Assembly: GCA_009692465.1 (NCBI GenBank)
Contig: SHZD01000020.1
Span: forward strand, 1-45,333
Length of the DNA stretch: 45,333 bases
Direction of reading: 5' to 3'
Origin: Myxococcales bacterium
Lineage (GTDB): Bacteria > Myxococcota_A > UBA9042
The notes beneath the pieces were generated by a model. It was not told the origin of the DNA. It saw nothing but the letters and a program-made list of their open reading frames with translations, and did no database searches. Shown one piece after another: positions 1 through 7,128 of this stretch; within the stretch, counting starts at the first letter, position 1; each line of letters begins with the position of its first letter. A program made the position numbers and the translations under genes.

Positions 1-131
1 GTCTCCTAGCTTCACAGATATTCTCAACTGTCCAAGAACTGCCCGGAGTGAATCCGTGCAGTTTCGGACAGTTGCCGCCGTCTAGGCAGACGGCGCTAGG
101 AGCGAGTCGGAATACTCCGACACGCTCCTAG
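1..131 (-). repeat. Family-1 repeat element, truncated by window edge (copy A)
   Basis: This is the reverse-orientation counterpart of the 207-bp elements at 32311-32517 and 32707-32913. It shows the same order of hairpins: an AACTGTCC/GGACAGTT stem, a CGCCGTCT/AGACGGCG stem, then a 36-bp palindrome beginning and ending in CTAG (about 96-131). Its distal part runs off the window. It is joined directly to the right arm of a family-2 element (132-182). Confidence 0.75.
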
Positions 132-182
132 GAGGAAAGCGCCGCAGCGACGCGCAGCTGCGCCCAAAGCGGGGGATCGCGG
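132..182 (+). repeat. Family-2 repeat, right arm only
   Basis: The stretch ending in GCGCCCAAAGCGGGGGATC matches the right arms of the repeats at 5318-5480, 6738-6892 (inverted) and 30357-30489. Here the left arm is absent and the position of the variable centre is occupied by the palindrome of the family-1 copy. It abuts the open frame of the truncated surface protein that follows. Confidence 0.7.
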
Positions 183-195
183 GACACCCCTTGGG

Positions 196-1227
196 TTGAC
201 TGACGCAGTGACCGTGATAGTGCCGTGGGGCTTTGAGCCGCCGCTGTATCTGGTGCTGACCGGCAAGGGCGTGGCCAAGCCGCAACCGGTATGTCCGGTC
301 GCGGTGCTGGGGTGCGATCTGCCCGCTCAGACAATCCCGCAGTCCACCTGCAAATTGAGCTGGGCCAAGTCCTATTCGCCGACTGGCAAGAAAATTAAGA
401 AGGGCCTGTTCACCCTCAAAGGGCCCAACGGTTTGATAGCGGTCGTTGACCCCAGTACCGCAGTAGGCGAGTCGATTATGGCGTTCAACGCGGCCGGCCC
501 CTACGAGTTGTGCCTCGATGTCTGGGACGAGGACAACGTCCAGTCGTGCGTGCCGGACTGCATGAAATGGCTAGTCATCCCCACCAACGCCTTGCACATC
601 GAACTGGTGTGGGACACACCGACCGACCCCGACCAGAATGACTCCGGGCCAGACACGGGCGCTGACCTCGACCTGCACTTCGCCAACGAGTTCGCCAGTA
701 CCCTGGACATCGACTGCGACGGCAGTGCCGACCCGTGGTTTAGCAACCCGTGGGACACGTTCTGGTTCAACTCAGCGCCCAACTGGGGCGCCCCGAGCTT
801 GCAAGGCGATAACCCGACGCTGGATCTGGACGACACCGATGGCGCCGGGCCAGAAAACCTGAACATGGTTGCGCCCGAGGGCACCGCTGCCGAACCCATG
901 ACCTACCGGTTGGGCGTGCAGTACTGGGATGACCACGGCTTTGGAGCGTCGTTGGCCACGGTGAAAATCTACCTGTACGGCACGCTGGTGGTCAAGTTGC
1001 AGAACAAGCTCAATCCCATCGACATGTGGTACGTGGGTAAAATCAACTGGCCGAGCAAGGCGATCGGCGGCACCCAACCGCTGTTTGGCCAGTGCTACCA
1101 GACTGGCCTTTCGTGTGTGGCCAAGCAGAATCTGATGTGGCAACCGGCTGGCGAGCGGTGCGTGACCCCGTGCTACACCAACAAGCTGTTCAACGCGCTG
1201 GCCAATCAGGCGCCCATCTGTCCGTGA
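196..1227 (+). CDS. 5'-truncated surface protein, PKD-like plus DUF2135-like module
   Basis: The protein has no signal peptide, although its composition (Cys pairs, Asp-rich, Trp-rich) is that of an exported beta-sandwich protein. Residues about 1-130 resemble a PKD/Ig-like fold ending in a LCLDVWDE strand. Residues about 130-285 carry ADLDLHF, FNSAPNWG and LDLDDTDGAGPENLN, which I recognise from DUF2135/YfaP-like modules of myxobacterial surface proteins. A Cys-rich tail follows. The frame is open from 100, and everything upstream of about 183 is repeat DNA. The TTG at 196 is therefore only the first usable start, and the native N-terminus was probably lost to repeat insertion or recombination. 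It may be a pseudogene remnant. No ribosome binding site is visible. Confidence 0.6.
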   Translation: MTDAVTVIVPWGFEPPLYLVLTGKGVAKPQPVCPVAVLGCDLPAQTIPQSTCKLSWAKSYSPTGKKIKKGLFTLKGPNGLIAVVDPSTAVGESIMAFNAAGPYELCLDVWDEDNVQSCVPDCMKWLVIPTNALHIELVWDTPTDPDQNDSGPDTGADLDLHFANEFASTLDIDCDGSADPWFSNPWDTFWFNSAPNWGAPSLQGDNPTLDLDDTDGAGPENLNMVAPEGTAAEPMTYRLGVQYWDDHGFGASLATVKIYLYGTLVVKLQNKLNPIDMWYVGKINWPSKAIGGTQPLFGQCYQTGLSCVAKQNLMWQPAGERCVTPCYTNKLFNALANQAPICP

Positions 1228-1297
1228 GGCCAGTTGTCGATGGGCACCGGGCGAGGTGGTGGCGGCAAGGTCCGGTTTTGTCGGCGAATTTCCGATC

Positions 1298-1371
1298 AAT
1301 CCACTCCGCCCGATCCACTCCGCACGATCCACTCCGCACGATCCACTCCGCCCGATCCACTCCGCACGATC
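1298..1371. repeat. 14-bp tandem repeat between convergent genes
   Basis: About five copies of a 14-bp unit (GATCCACTCCGCMC) begin at 1298 (degenerate first copy), 1312, 1326, 1340 and 1354. The array fills most of the gap between the ends of the truncated surface gene and the porin gene. The unit differs from every other minisatellite in the window. Confidence 0.85.
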
Positions 1372-1382
1372 GCGCAGTTGGC

Positions 1383-2726
1383 TCAATAGTTAAACTGCAA
1401 TTGCAACCGCCCAAACTGCCCAGACTCAGCGGCATACGGCTTTGTCGGGCTTGAGCGCTGCGAAAGAGTGTAGATCGCAGTCAATTCCAGCGCACTGTGC
1501 ACTTGCCACTCGACACCAAACTCCAGTTCCTTGGTTTCGTAAGGCGGCGCATTGGTTTCGTGTTTGCGGGCGCCGTCGTACATCTGGGCCTTGACGAACG
1601 GCATGACGTTGTCGGCGCGGTACATGACTTGGGCATAGCCGCCGTGCAGCGGGGCTTGCACAAGGGTGCCCTCGCGCAGCTCCGGACCGACGCCGACAGT
1701 ATATTCCGCTTGAAAACCTAGCGGTTGCGGATACACGACCAGCGTGGCGTGGACGCGGGCATCGGTCAGCGCGTAGTGGCCGCCCGCCTTGTCGCGCTTG
1801 GGCACGTACTCGCCAATGTAGCCGCCGGTCGCCAACTCGACAAACTGACCGCCAAAGTCAAATGGCCACGTCACGCGAGCGACGAGGTGGGGGCTGCGAT
1901 TGCGCTCAGGATTATTGGCGGTCTGACCGTTGTACAGGCCAAACGCAGCCACCCCATAGTCGCCCGAGCCCTTTAAGCCACTGTCCACCAGATGCTTGAA
2001 GCGCTTTTTGGCCACCATGGGCGAAAAGTACACAAACGCGCCTAGATCCCGCTCGTCTTTGACTGCGCTGTTAATGGCATCCGCCCGATCGAGAGCCAGC
2101 CGATTGGAACTGGACTGCATGTTCTCAAAACCATACGGGACTTTGGACTGGCCGACCCGCACCCGCCAAGTCTTGGCGGTGTTCAAGAACACATCGGCAT
2201 ACCAGTCGCGCAAGATAGCGACATTGAACTGGTCGCCGATCGCCGAGGCAAAGTCCGGCTGCAAATACACGCTCAACTGGGGGTGGACTTCGCCGGACAG
2301 GATGATGCGGGCACGCCGGATCAACAGGCCGTTCTTGCCGCCGATCGACTTGTCGCCCTGACCGTTGACCAGTTTTTCGTTGGTGACCGCGATCTGGCTG
2401 GTGCGTACCTGAGTATACCCGCGGATTTGCAGCACTTCGTACCACGGCTTTTTGACCGGCTTGGGCGCCACGACCGGCGTTGCCTCTGCAGCTAGCGCAA
2501 CCGTGGCCGGGTCGGCGCTTTGTGCGATGGCCGCGGTTGGCCAACTGAGCACCAGTGCACCGGCAACCAGCACCAGCGCACGGGCAACCAGCACCAGCGC
2601 ACGGGCAACCAGCACCAGCGCACGGGCAACCAGCACCAGCGCACGGGCACCAACACAGCGCACGGCAGACCGCGACCTAGTGACCACAGCGAGGTGAGAC
2701 AACGTGCGCAGACTACAACGGGACAT
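1383..2726 (-). CDS. Outer-membrane porin-like protein (phosphate-selective porin O/P type)
   Basis: The predicted protein of 447 residues has a signal peptide, then an Ala/Pro linker ending KPVKKPWYEVLQIRGYTQVR, then alternating beta strands. Landmarks typical of Porin_O_P barrels are RRARIILSGEVHPQLSVYLQ, FLNTAKTWRVRVGQSKVPYG, NRLALDRADAIN and a C-terminal aromatic strand ending in Tyr (LQLQFNY). It would form an outer-membrane channel; the substrate is unknown. I chose the ATG at 2726 because the hydrophobic stretch follows at a plausible distance. The frame stays open to 2831, and no strong Shine-Dalgarno decides the matter. The oddity is the signal peptide, whose hydrophobic core is a tandem ARALVLV repeat made by a 21-bp DNA repeat. 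Confidence 0.8.
   Translation of the reverse strand: MSRCSLRTLSHLAVVTRSRSAVRCVGARALVLVARALVLVARALVLVARALVLVAGALVLSWPTAAIAQSADPATVALAAEATPVVAPKPVKKPWYEVLQIRGYTQVRTSQIAVTNEKLVNGQGDKSIGGKNGLLIRRARIILSGEVHPQLSVYLQPDFASAIGDQFNVAILRDWYADVFLNTAKTWRVRVGQSKVPYGFENMQSSSNRLALDRADAINSAVKDERDLGAFVYFSPMVAKKRFKHLVDSGLKGSGDYGVAAFGLYNGQTANNPERNRSPHLVARVTWPFDFGGQFVELATGGYIGEYVPKRDKAGGHYALTDARVHATLVVYPQPLGFQAEYTVGVGPELREGTLVQAPLHGGYAQVMYRADNVMPFVKAQMYDGARKHETNAPPYETKELEFGVEWQVHSALELTAIYTLSQRSSPTKPYAAESGQFGRLQLQFNY
2549..2665 (-). repeat. 21-bp in-frame tandem repeat encoding the signal-peptide core
   Basis: A 21-bp unit (CGGGCAACCAGCACCAGCGCA on the plus strand, seen at 2581, 2602 and 2623 with degenerate copies each side) encodes the heptad ARALVLV about five times. 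Because 21 is a multiple of three, copy-number change would lengthen or shorten the hydrophobic core without a frameshift. Confidence 0.85.
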
Positions 2727-2811
2727 GACTGCCTCGGCCAGCGAAGGCAGCCGACTTGGGCGCGGTAGTCTGCACTGAATCGGTGCCAGTGGCATAGTGG
2801 CAGCGCAGAAA

Positions 2812-2873
2812 AGTTGCCGCCGTCTAGCCAAACGGCGCTAGGAGCGAGTCGGAATACTCCGACACGCTCCTAG
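2812..2873 (-). repeat. Family-1 repeat fragment with 36-bp palindrome (copy B)
   Basis: The fragment carries the CGCCGT hairpin and the CTAG-bounded 36-bp palindrome seen in copy A. The stop codon of the upstream fibrinogen-like gene (TAG, minus strand, 2870-2872) is formed by the terminal CTAG of this palindrome. The hairpin could also act as a transcript end, but no T-run follows. Confidence 0.75.
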
Positions 2874-5101
2874 CGCACAAACACCGCGAAATCGACCTGC
2901 AAAGTAATGACGGTCGGAGTGCACTTGTTCTCCCACACCGAATTGCCACAGCCATTGTTGTTGACGAAGTTGTCGCCAAAGCCCATCGGCCCGGGGTGGT
3001 AGCCGAAACTCGGCTCAGCCTCATAGGTCAAGGGATAATTGCCGCCGGTCGGCCGAATGTGGTAGCCGCCGTAGCCACCTTGGACGTTGTGACCGTTGCA
3101 GTCGACGACGCCGCAAATCGGGGTGAACTCGGTGCCCAAGCGCACGGTATTGACGGCGTCGCTGCCGCCTTTGCCGGTGGAATTGACGATGAGCGGCAAA
3201 GCGTTGTCGATGAACACGTCGCCGGCGGTCCGGGTGTAGGTGCCCGATTTCGACACATTGCCCGAAGTATCGACCTTGCCCGAAGTCAGCATGGTATTGG
3301 TCGGCAAGGCCAGCCAGTCGGCCATGGTCTTGCCCTGTAGGTTGGCGACCACGGTGGTGCGCGCCCACGCTGACGGTTGGCTCCACTCGGCGCCTTCCTT
3401 GTGAGCCCAAATCAGCACCTCGCCGCCCTTGACCGTGCCATAGGCGTCGCTCTTGTAGTCGTTCTGTAGCGCCGTAGCCGCGACGCCAGCCAGTTTGTCT
3501 GACTTGAGCCAGAAGTCGGTGTCGCCATAGCCGCGCATCGTGCCATCGTTGGTATCGAGGTTGAACACCAAAGTCCAGCCACCGCCAGCCGTCGTCATGT
3601 CGCAGTAGGTCTCAAACGCGGGCGCCCCAGCGGATCCGTCGGGGTCCAACCAGTAGGTGCCCGACTTGCTGGCCGGCACCGTCGTCAAGATCTGCTTGCA
3701 GTGGCTGGCTGGATTCTCCTTGGTGCCGGGCGGCACCGCCAGTGCCAACGGGAAGAAGTTGGTGCCGTTGCACACGTACATGGCATTGTCCTTCTTATTG
3801 GCGTACATGTAGCCAAAGCGGCTGGCGTCGCACACCACCGGGTGGGCGTCTGCCGCCTTGAGCTGCAGCCCGCCGTCCAAAATCAGGTCGCCTTTGACCA
3901 GCACTTTCTTGCTCGACAGGGTGCCGATGTTGATCGCCCAGTTGAAGCTGCCGTCGTTGACAAAGGGCGGCGTCCCCGGTGGCACCGGGATGGCAGAAAT
4001 GTCCTTGACCACCAGCGACCAGGTGCCGGCGATGTTCTTGCCCAGCCAGTCGGCGTCGAGGTTGCCCACTTCCAGCTTGTCGCCGTTGTTGTATTTCGCC
4101 GAAAAGTTGGTGCCGACCTTGCTGCCCTTGTAGAGCAGATACGGGGTCGACTGGCCCGGACCGTACAACTCAATGACCAGCTTGGACACGTCAGAGTTGC
4201 TGACCGCGACGTCAATCCAGATCTTTTGGGTGACCCCGATGTCTGGAAAGACAATGTTGTCGCTTACGCCGGCGGATAGGCCGTCCTTAATGGGCACGTC
4301 TTTGGTGCCGTCCACCTTGTCAACAAACTGGTTCCACAGCAAATCGTTCGAGATCTCGTTGAGCATGTCGGGGGCGACCCCCGAGGTAGTGCAGTCGTAG
4401 CTGCCGTCGGCCTTGATGCCTTTGACCACGAGATTGGTGCCACACACCGCCCCGACCTTAGCCAGGACCGGGACGTCCTTGAGGTCGCCGAATGCGCCGG
4501 TGGTGGCGACGTCGGCCAGCGCCGCGGTCTTGGCATAGGCGCTCAGGTCGGCGGACTTGGCATAGGCGCTCAGGTCGGCGGACTTGGCATAGGCGCCCAA
4601 GTCGGATGACTTCGTGTAGGCATTCAGGTCAGCCGATTTGGCGTAGGGCTGCAGCACCGCCGCCTCGAGGTGGCCCATCTTGATACAGCCTGAGCAGTCC
4701 AGTCCCTCGGCCACAGCGGCGCGCTGGGCGTAGGGCGAGCTGGCGAGCGGGCGGCGCGGCAATTCGGCGTCGCTGCCAATCTGCAGTCCAATCCACGCCG
4801 TGGTCAGGCTGAGCGCGGCCGGAACAAGCGGCGTTTTGGCGCCTAAAATCTGATTGAATTGGCCGCCTTTGACCGCTAGTGTCACCCCAGATTCGCTCCA
4901 CACGGCGGTGCCGCCGGTCTCGGCAGCGTAGATGCCGACCGTGGCCGCGTAGTTGCCGTCGGCGACCGGACCACCGCCGGTGGACATGAGCACGCCCTCG
5001 ATAGTGGTGGTTGCCGGCAGCGCGGCGAACGCGGCGGGGGCCAGGCCGAGGCTGGCGGCGAATAGGCCACCAATGAGGCGAGCGAGGCGAGAAGTAGGCA
5101 T
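2870..5101 (-). CDS. Secreted multidomain protein: tail-fibre-like repeats, P-domain-like module, fibrinogen-like C-terminus
   Basis: This is a 743-residue exported protein. Residues 1-26 are a signal peptide ending APAAFA. Residues about 35-140 resemble the N-terminal strand-rich module often found ahead of phage-tail-like repeats. About 150-196 hold four tandem YAKSADLSA-type 9-residue repeats. About 280-396 resemble a proprotein-convertase P/Homo-B domain (DNIVFPDIGVTQKIWIDVAV, then NIAGTWSLVVKD). From about 463 to the end is a fibrinogen C-terminal-like region (ETYCDMTTAGGGWTLVFN). A role in surface adhesion or carbohydrate binding is inference. The ATG at 5101 has a good GAGGA ribosome site, and the open frame further upstream is just the PPA-encoding minisatellite. 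The stop codon lies inside a repeat element. Confidence 0.75.
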   Translation of the reverse strand: MPTSRLARLIGGLFAASLGLAPAAFAALPATTTIEGVLMSTGGGPVADGNYAATVGIYAAETGGTAVWSESGVTLAVKGGQFNQILGAKTPLVPAALSLTTAWIGLQIGSDAELPRRPLASSPYAQRAAVAEGLDCSGCIKMGHLEAAVLQPYAKSADLNAYTKSSDLGAYAKSADLSAYAKSADLSAYAKTAALADVATTGAFGDLKDVPVLAKVGAVCGTNLVVKGIKADGSYDCTTSGVAPDMLNEISNDLLWNQFVDKVDGTKDVPIKDGLSAGVSDNIVFPDIGVTQKIWIDVAVSNSDVSKLVIELYGPGQSTPYLLYKGSKVGTNFSAKYNNGDKLEVGNLDADWLGKNIAGTWSLVVKDISAIPVPPGTPPFVNDGSFNWAINIGTLSSKKVLVKGDLILDGGLQLKAADAHPVVCDASRFGYMYANKKDNAMYVCNGTNFFPLALAVPPGTKENPASHCKQILTTVPASKSGTYWLDPDGSAGAPAFETYCDMTTAGGGWTLVFNLDTNDGTMRGYGDTDFWLKSDKLAGVAATALQNDYKSDAYGTVKGGEVLIWAHKEGAEWSQPSAWARTTVVANLQGKTMADWLALPTNTMLTSGKVDTSGNVSKSGTYTRTAGDVFIDNALPLIVNSTGKGGSDAVNTVRLGTEFTPICGVVDCNGHNVQGGYGGYHIRPTGGNYPLTYEAEPSFGYHPGPMGFGDNFVNNNGCGNSVWENKCTPTVITLQVDFAVFVR

Positions 5102-5111
5102 GGATTCCTCA

Positions 5112-5191
5112 TGGGCTGGTGGGGCTGGTGGGGCTGGTGGGGCTGGTGGGGCTGGTGGGGCTGGTGGGGCTGGTGGGGCTGGTGGGGCTGA
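5112..5191. repeat. 9-bp minisatellite just upstream of a start codon
   Basis: About nine near-perfect copies of GCTGGTGGG (plus strand) end roughly 10 bp from the start codon of the fibrinogen-like gene, immediately 5' of its GAGGA ribosome binding site. In the transcript this is a C-rich CCCACCAGC array in the leader. The remaining part of the 405-bp gap (5192-5317) shows nothing recognisable. Confidence 0.9.
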
Positions 5192-5317
5192 CGGTGACGA
5201 TGCGCTCAGCGGCGTCAACCGGCCCGTGCGCACGCATGCTGGTGGTGGTGCCGACAGCCGCAGTGCGCACCCTGACTCGAAATTTGGCGGTCGTCAAGGG
5301 TGTGATGCGGCCCAATT

Positions 5318-5480
5318 CACCACCAAAATCTCCGCGAGCCCCGATTTGGGATGCAGATCAAGGAGCAAGGGGCTTGACGACTGAGGCGTACTTGTGTACG
5401 CCAATGAGACAGTCCTGCGAACTGTCTCGGAAGAAAGCGCCGCAGTGACGCCGAGATGCGCCCAAAGCGGGGGATCGCGG
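5318..5480 (+). repeat. Family-2 repeat, complete copy C
   Basis: The left arm contains CCCCGATTTGGGATGC (5339-5354) and the right arm GCGCCCAAAGCGGGGGATC (5458-5476). These are imperfect inverted repeats of each other. The centre holds two private hairpins (GGCGTAC/GTACGCC and GAGACAGT/ACTGTCTC) that are not found in the other copies. Confidence 0.8.
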
Positions 5481-5506
5481 CCAACGCACCGCCCAGTTTG
5501 GCCGCG

Positions 5507-6103
5507 CTATCCGTACCATCTGCGGCGCCACCCACACAGCAAAACGACCACCAGCGCAGGCCACCACTGCCGCGGCGAACCGCAGTGGTGGCGAGTGGCG
5601 CAGCCATCGATCGCCCTTGCTTCGGTGTCGTTGCACGGCGGCGGCACCAACCCGAGGTCGCCCAGTTGCTTGGGGCAATCCGCCTTGGCCATGGCAATGC
5701 GCGCCGACGACGCCATCGGCCGAAAGGTCGGTGCGTAGCGGCAGGTGACCCGTTGATCGCTGTCGATGCGCACAGTGGCAACGACAGTGCCCGATGGCCC
5801 GACCGTGCCGACAACGCGGTCGCCCACGACCACTTTGGCGCCCAAGTCGGCCACCGCAGCAGTGGCCGTCGCTCCAACCGCAAGTGTGGTGGTGGCCGTG
5901 CCAAACAAGTCGATGGCATCGATCCGCACCGCCACACCGCTGGCGTCGATGGTGACGATTTCGGCTTGGACCGCGGCCACAATCGGCGAAAACGGGCATA
6001 GGCAAGCGCTGGCTTCAATGCACGATGCCGATGCCACCGCCGGGACACCCACGGCAAAGGCCCAAACAAGCGCCAAGGTAGCGACGGCTACGCGGTGGCC
6101 CAT
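5507..6103 (-). CDS. Small secreted protein with C-terminal membrane/sorting tail
   Basis: This 198-residue protein has a signal peptide (MGHRVAVATLALVWAFAVG, cleavage near ASA) followed at once by Cys-containing sequence CIEASACLCPF. The middle, about residues 40-130, is Val/Ala/Asp-rich, compatible with an OB-like or beta-barrel fold. I do not recognise a family. The C-terminus is a Cys-containing linker, a short hydrophobic helix (WWPALVVVLLCGW) and RRR, which is the layout of MYXO-CTERM/GlyGly-CTERM sorting tails. The ATG at 6103 is preferred because of a GAGGGA ribosome site and the signal peptide. It is followed downstream by repeat copy C. Confidence 0.65.
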   Translation of the reverse strand: MGHRVAVATLALVWAFAVGVPAVASASCIEASACLCPFSPIVAAVQAEIVTIDASGVAVRIDAIDLFGTATTTLAVGATATAAVADLGAKVVVGDRVVGTVGPSGTVVATVRIDSDQRVTCRYAPTFRPMASSARIAMAKADCPKQLGDLGLVPPPCNDTEARAIDGCATRHHCGSPRQWWPALVVVLLCGWRRRWYG

Positions 6104-6200
6104 GGTTCCCTCAATCGGCGACAACCGCCATGGGTCGATAGTAACCCGAGTGGCGCGCAAAAGTACGGCAGCGTTTGAAGGGGTAGTTTACCGACAGTTC

Positions 6201-6659
6201 CTAAAGCGACACAGCCGCAGGCATACCGACCACCACTCGACTGCGCCCCTGCATCGGCAAGTCGGCGCAGCTCACGGTCATGCCCAGCTCGATCGCCAGC
6301 CCTTGCAGGTGTCGCAGCCACGGCTTGTAGGCCATGCCGTTGTCGGCGCAACAGGGCACCACGGCGAACGGAATCGCGTGGCGCGCGGCATACTGCACGA
6401 TGATTGACGTCGCGCCATCGGGGTGCATGCCGACGAGCAGGTCGCAGTTGCAGGCCTCGTCCAGCGTTAACAAGCGCTGCTGGTAGTTCAAGTTAGGCAG
6501 GCGCTTCCAACGCAAGTCAAAGGTGGTGGTCGGCCGACCGCGCGCGGTCAACGCGGCATTGAGGCGCCCTTGACCGCCGGCAATATCCCAGATGCGTTCA
6601 GCGCCAAAACGGGCGACTACAAAGTCGGCGAACACATCGAAGCGGCGCAGGTCGGCCAT
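6201..6659 (-). CDS. Class I SAM-dependent methyltransferase-like protein
   Basis: This short 152-residue protein contains a glycine-rich SAM-binding motif I (DIAGGQG, residues 25-31) and an acidic residue at the end of the second strand (FDLRW, D48). It also has a HPDGATS segment (79-85) leading to a VPCC motif (101-104). That pairing recalls the Methyltransf_32/METTL25-type fold, in which a H-x-x-G-D-x-T-like segment precedes VPCC. The substrate cannot be inferred. The ATG at 6659 places motif I at the usual distance. The frame continues upstream into repeat copy D, which should not be read as coding. Confidence 0.6.
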   Translation of the reverse strand: MADLRRFDVFADFVVARFGAERIWDIAGGQGRLNAALTARGRPTTTFDLRWKRLPNLNYQQRLLTLDEACNCDLLVGMHPDGATSIIVQYAARHAIPFAVVPCCADNGMAYKPWLRHLQGLAIELGMTVSCADLPMQGRSRVVVGMPAAVSL

Positions 6660-6737
6660 GGGCGTACCGTAGCACAGGATGGCGGCCGGCGGACAACGGC
6701 ATTGCGCGCAGCTGGGGTCGGCGGCCGAGCCCGTGGG

Positions 6738-6892
6738 CCGCGATCCCCCGCTTTGGGCGCATCTCGGCGTCACTGCGTCACTTTTCTGTCAGGGACGTAC
6801 CAGAGTACGCCCCTGACAGAAAAGCTCCTTGCTCCTTGATCTGCATCCCAAATCGCGGGCCGCGGGGAATTTCGGTGGTGAATTTCGGTGGG
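6738..6892 (-). repeat. Family-2 repeat, complete copy D (inverted)
   Basis: This copy is inverted relative to copies C and E. The arms are CCGCGATCCCCCGCTTTGGG (6738-6757) and the complement of GATTTGGGATGC (about 6844-6855). The centre is a private near-perfect hairpin built on CTTTTCTGTCAGGG/CCCTGACAGAAAAG. Outside the arm it also shares the AAATTC-rich flank seen beside copies C and E. Confidence 0.8.
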
Positions 6893-7128
6893 TGCCGATT
6901 AGGTGGGTCGCAGGCTCGGTGCTCGGCCCACTACCGCGCCGCAATTCGGGGCCGACTGCTTCGGACTGGCCCGTATAGGCCTGACCAATTGACAGCGAAC
7001 CTCAAAGAATTCCCGAACAAAAATGGAGCGGCCTGACGCCAACCCGCAGGCCACTGAATAAGTGCCGCAGGCTCGCGACCGACAAAGCAAGCACTGAGAC
7101 GCCGAGCAAATCTGATTTGAGCGGCTGT
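6893..7128. other. Non-coding gap downstream of gspN
   Basis: Apart from the putative terminator at 7019-7052 I see no gene or repeat here. Short frames in this stretch have no ribosome site and no recognisable protein features. Confidence 0.5.
7019..7052 (-). terminator. Weak intrinsic-terminator-like hairpin after the T2SS locus
   Basis: On the minus strand a GGCCTG/CAGGCC stem with an 11-nt loop is followed six bases later by TTTTT (7023-7019). The position, about 80 bp after the gspN stop, suits transcription termination of the T2SS block. The stem is short and separated from the T-run, so this is tentative. Confidence 0.35.

Noticed and set aside
772..1386. 204-codon minus-strand frame over the truncated surface gene
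   Set aside because: It reads through the 14-bp tandem repeat and opposes a frame with clear PKD/DUF2135-like strands, so it is a high-GC shadow.
2812..2873. Intrinsic terminator for the fibrinogen-like gene
   Set aside because: The palindrome could fold, but it is a dispersed repeat found in other contexts and lacks a T-run. It is described as a repeat instead.
5102..5233. N-terminal PPA-repeat extension of the fibrinogen-like protein
   Set aside because: It would put a proline repeat ahead of a good signal peptide, and the GAGGA ribosome site and ATG at 5101 mark the real start.
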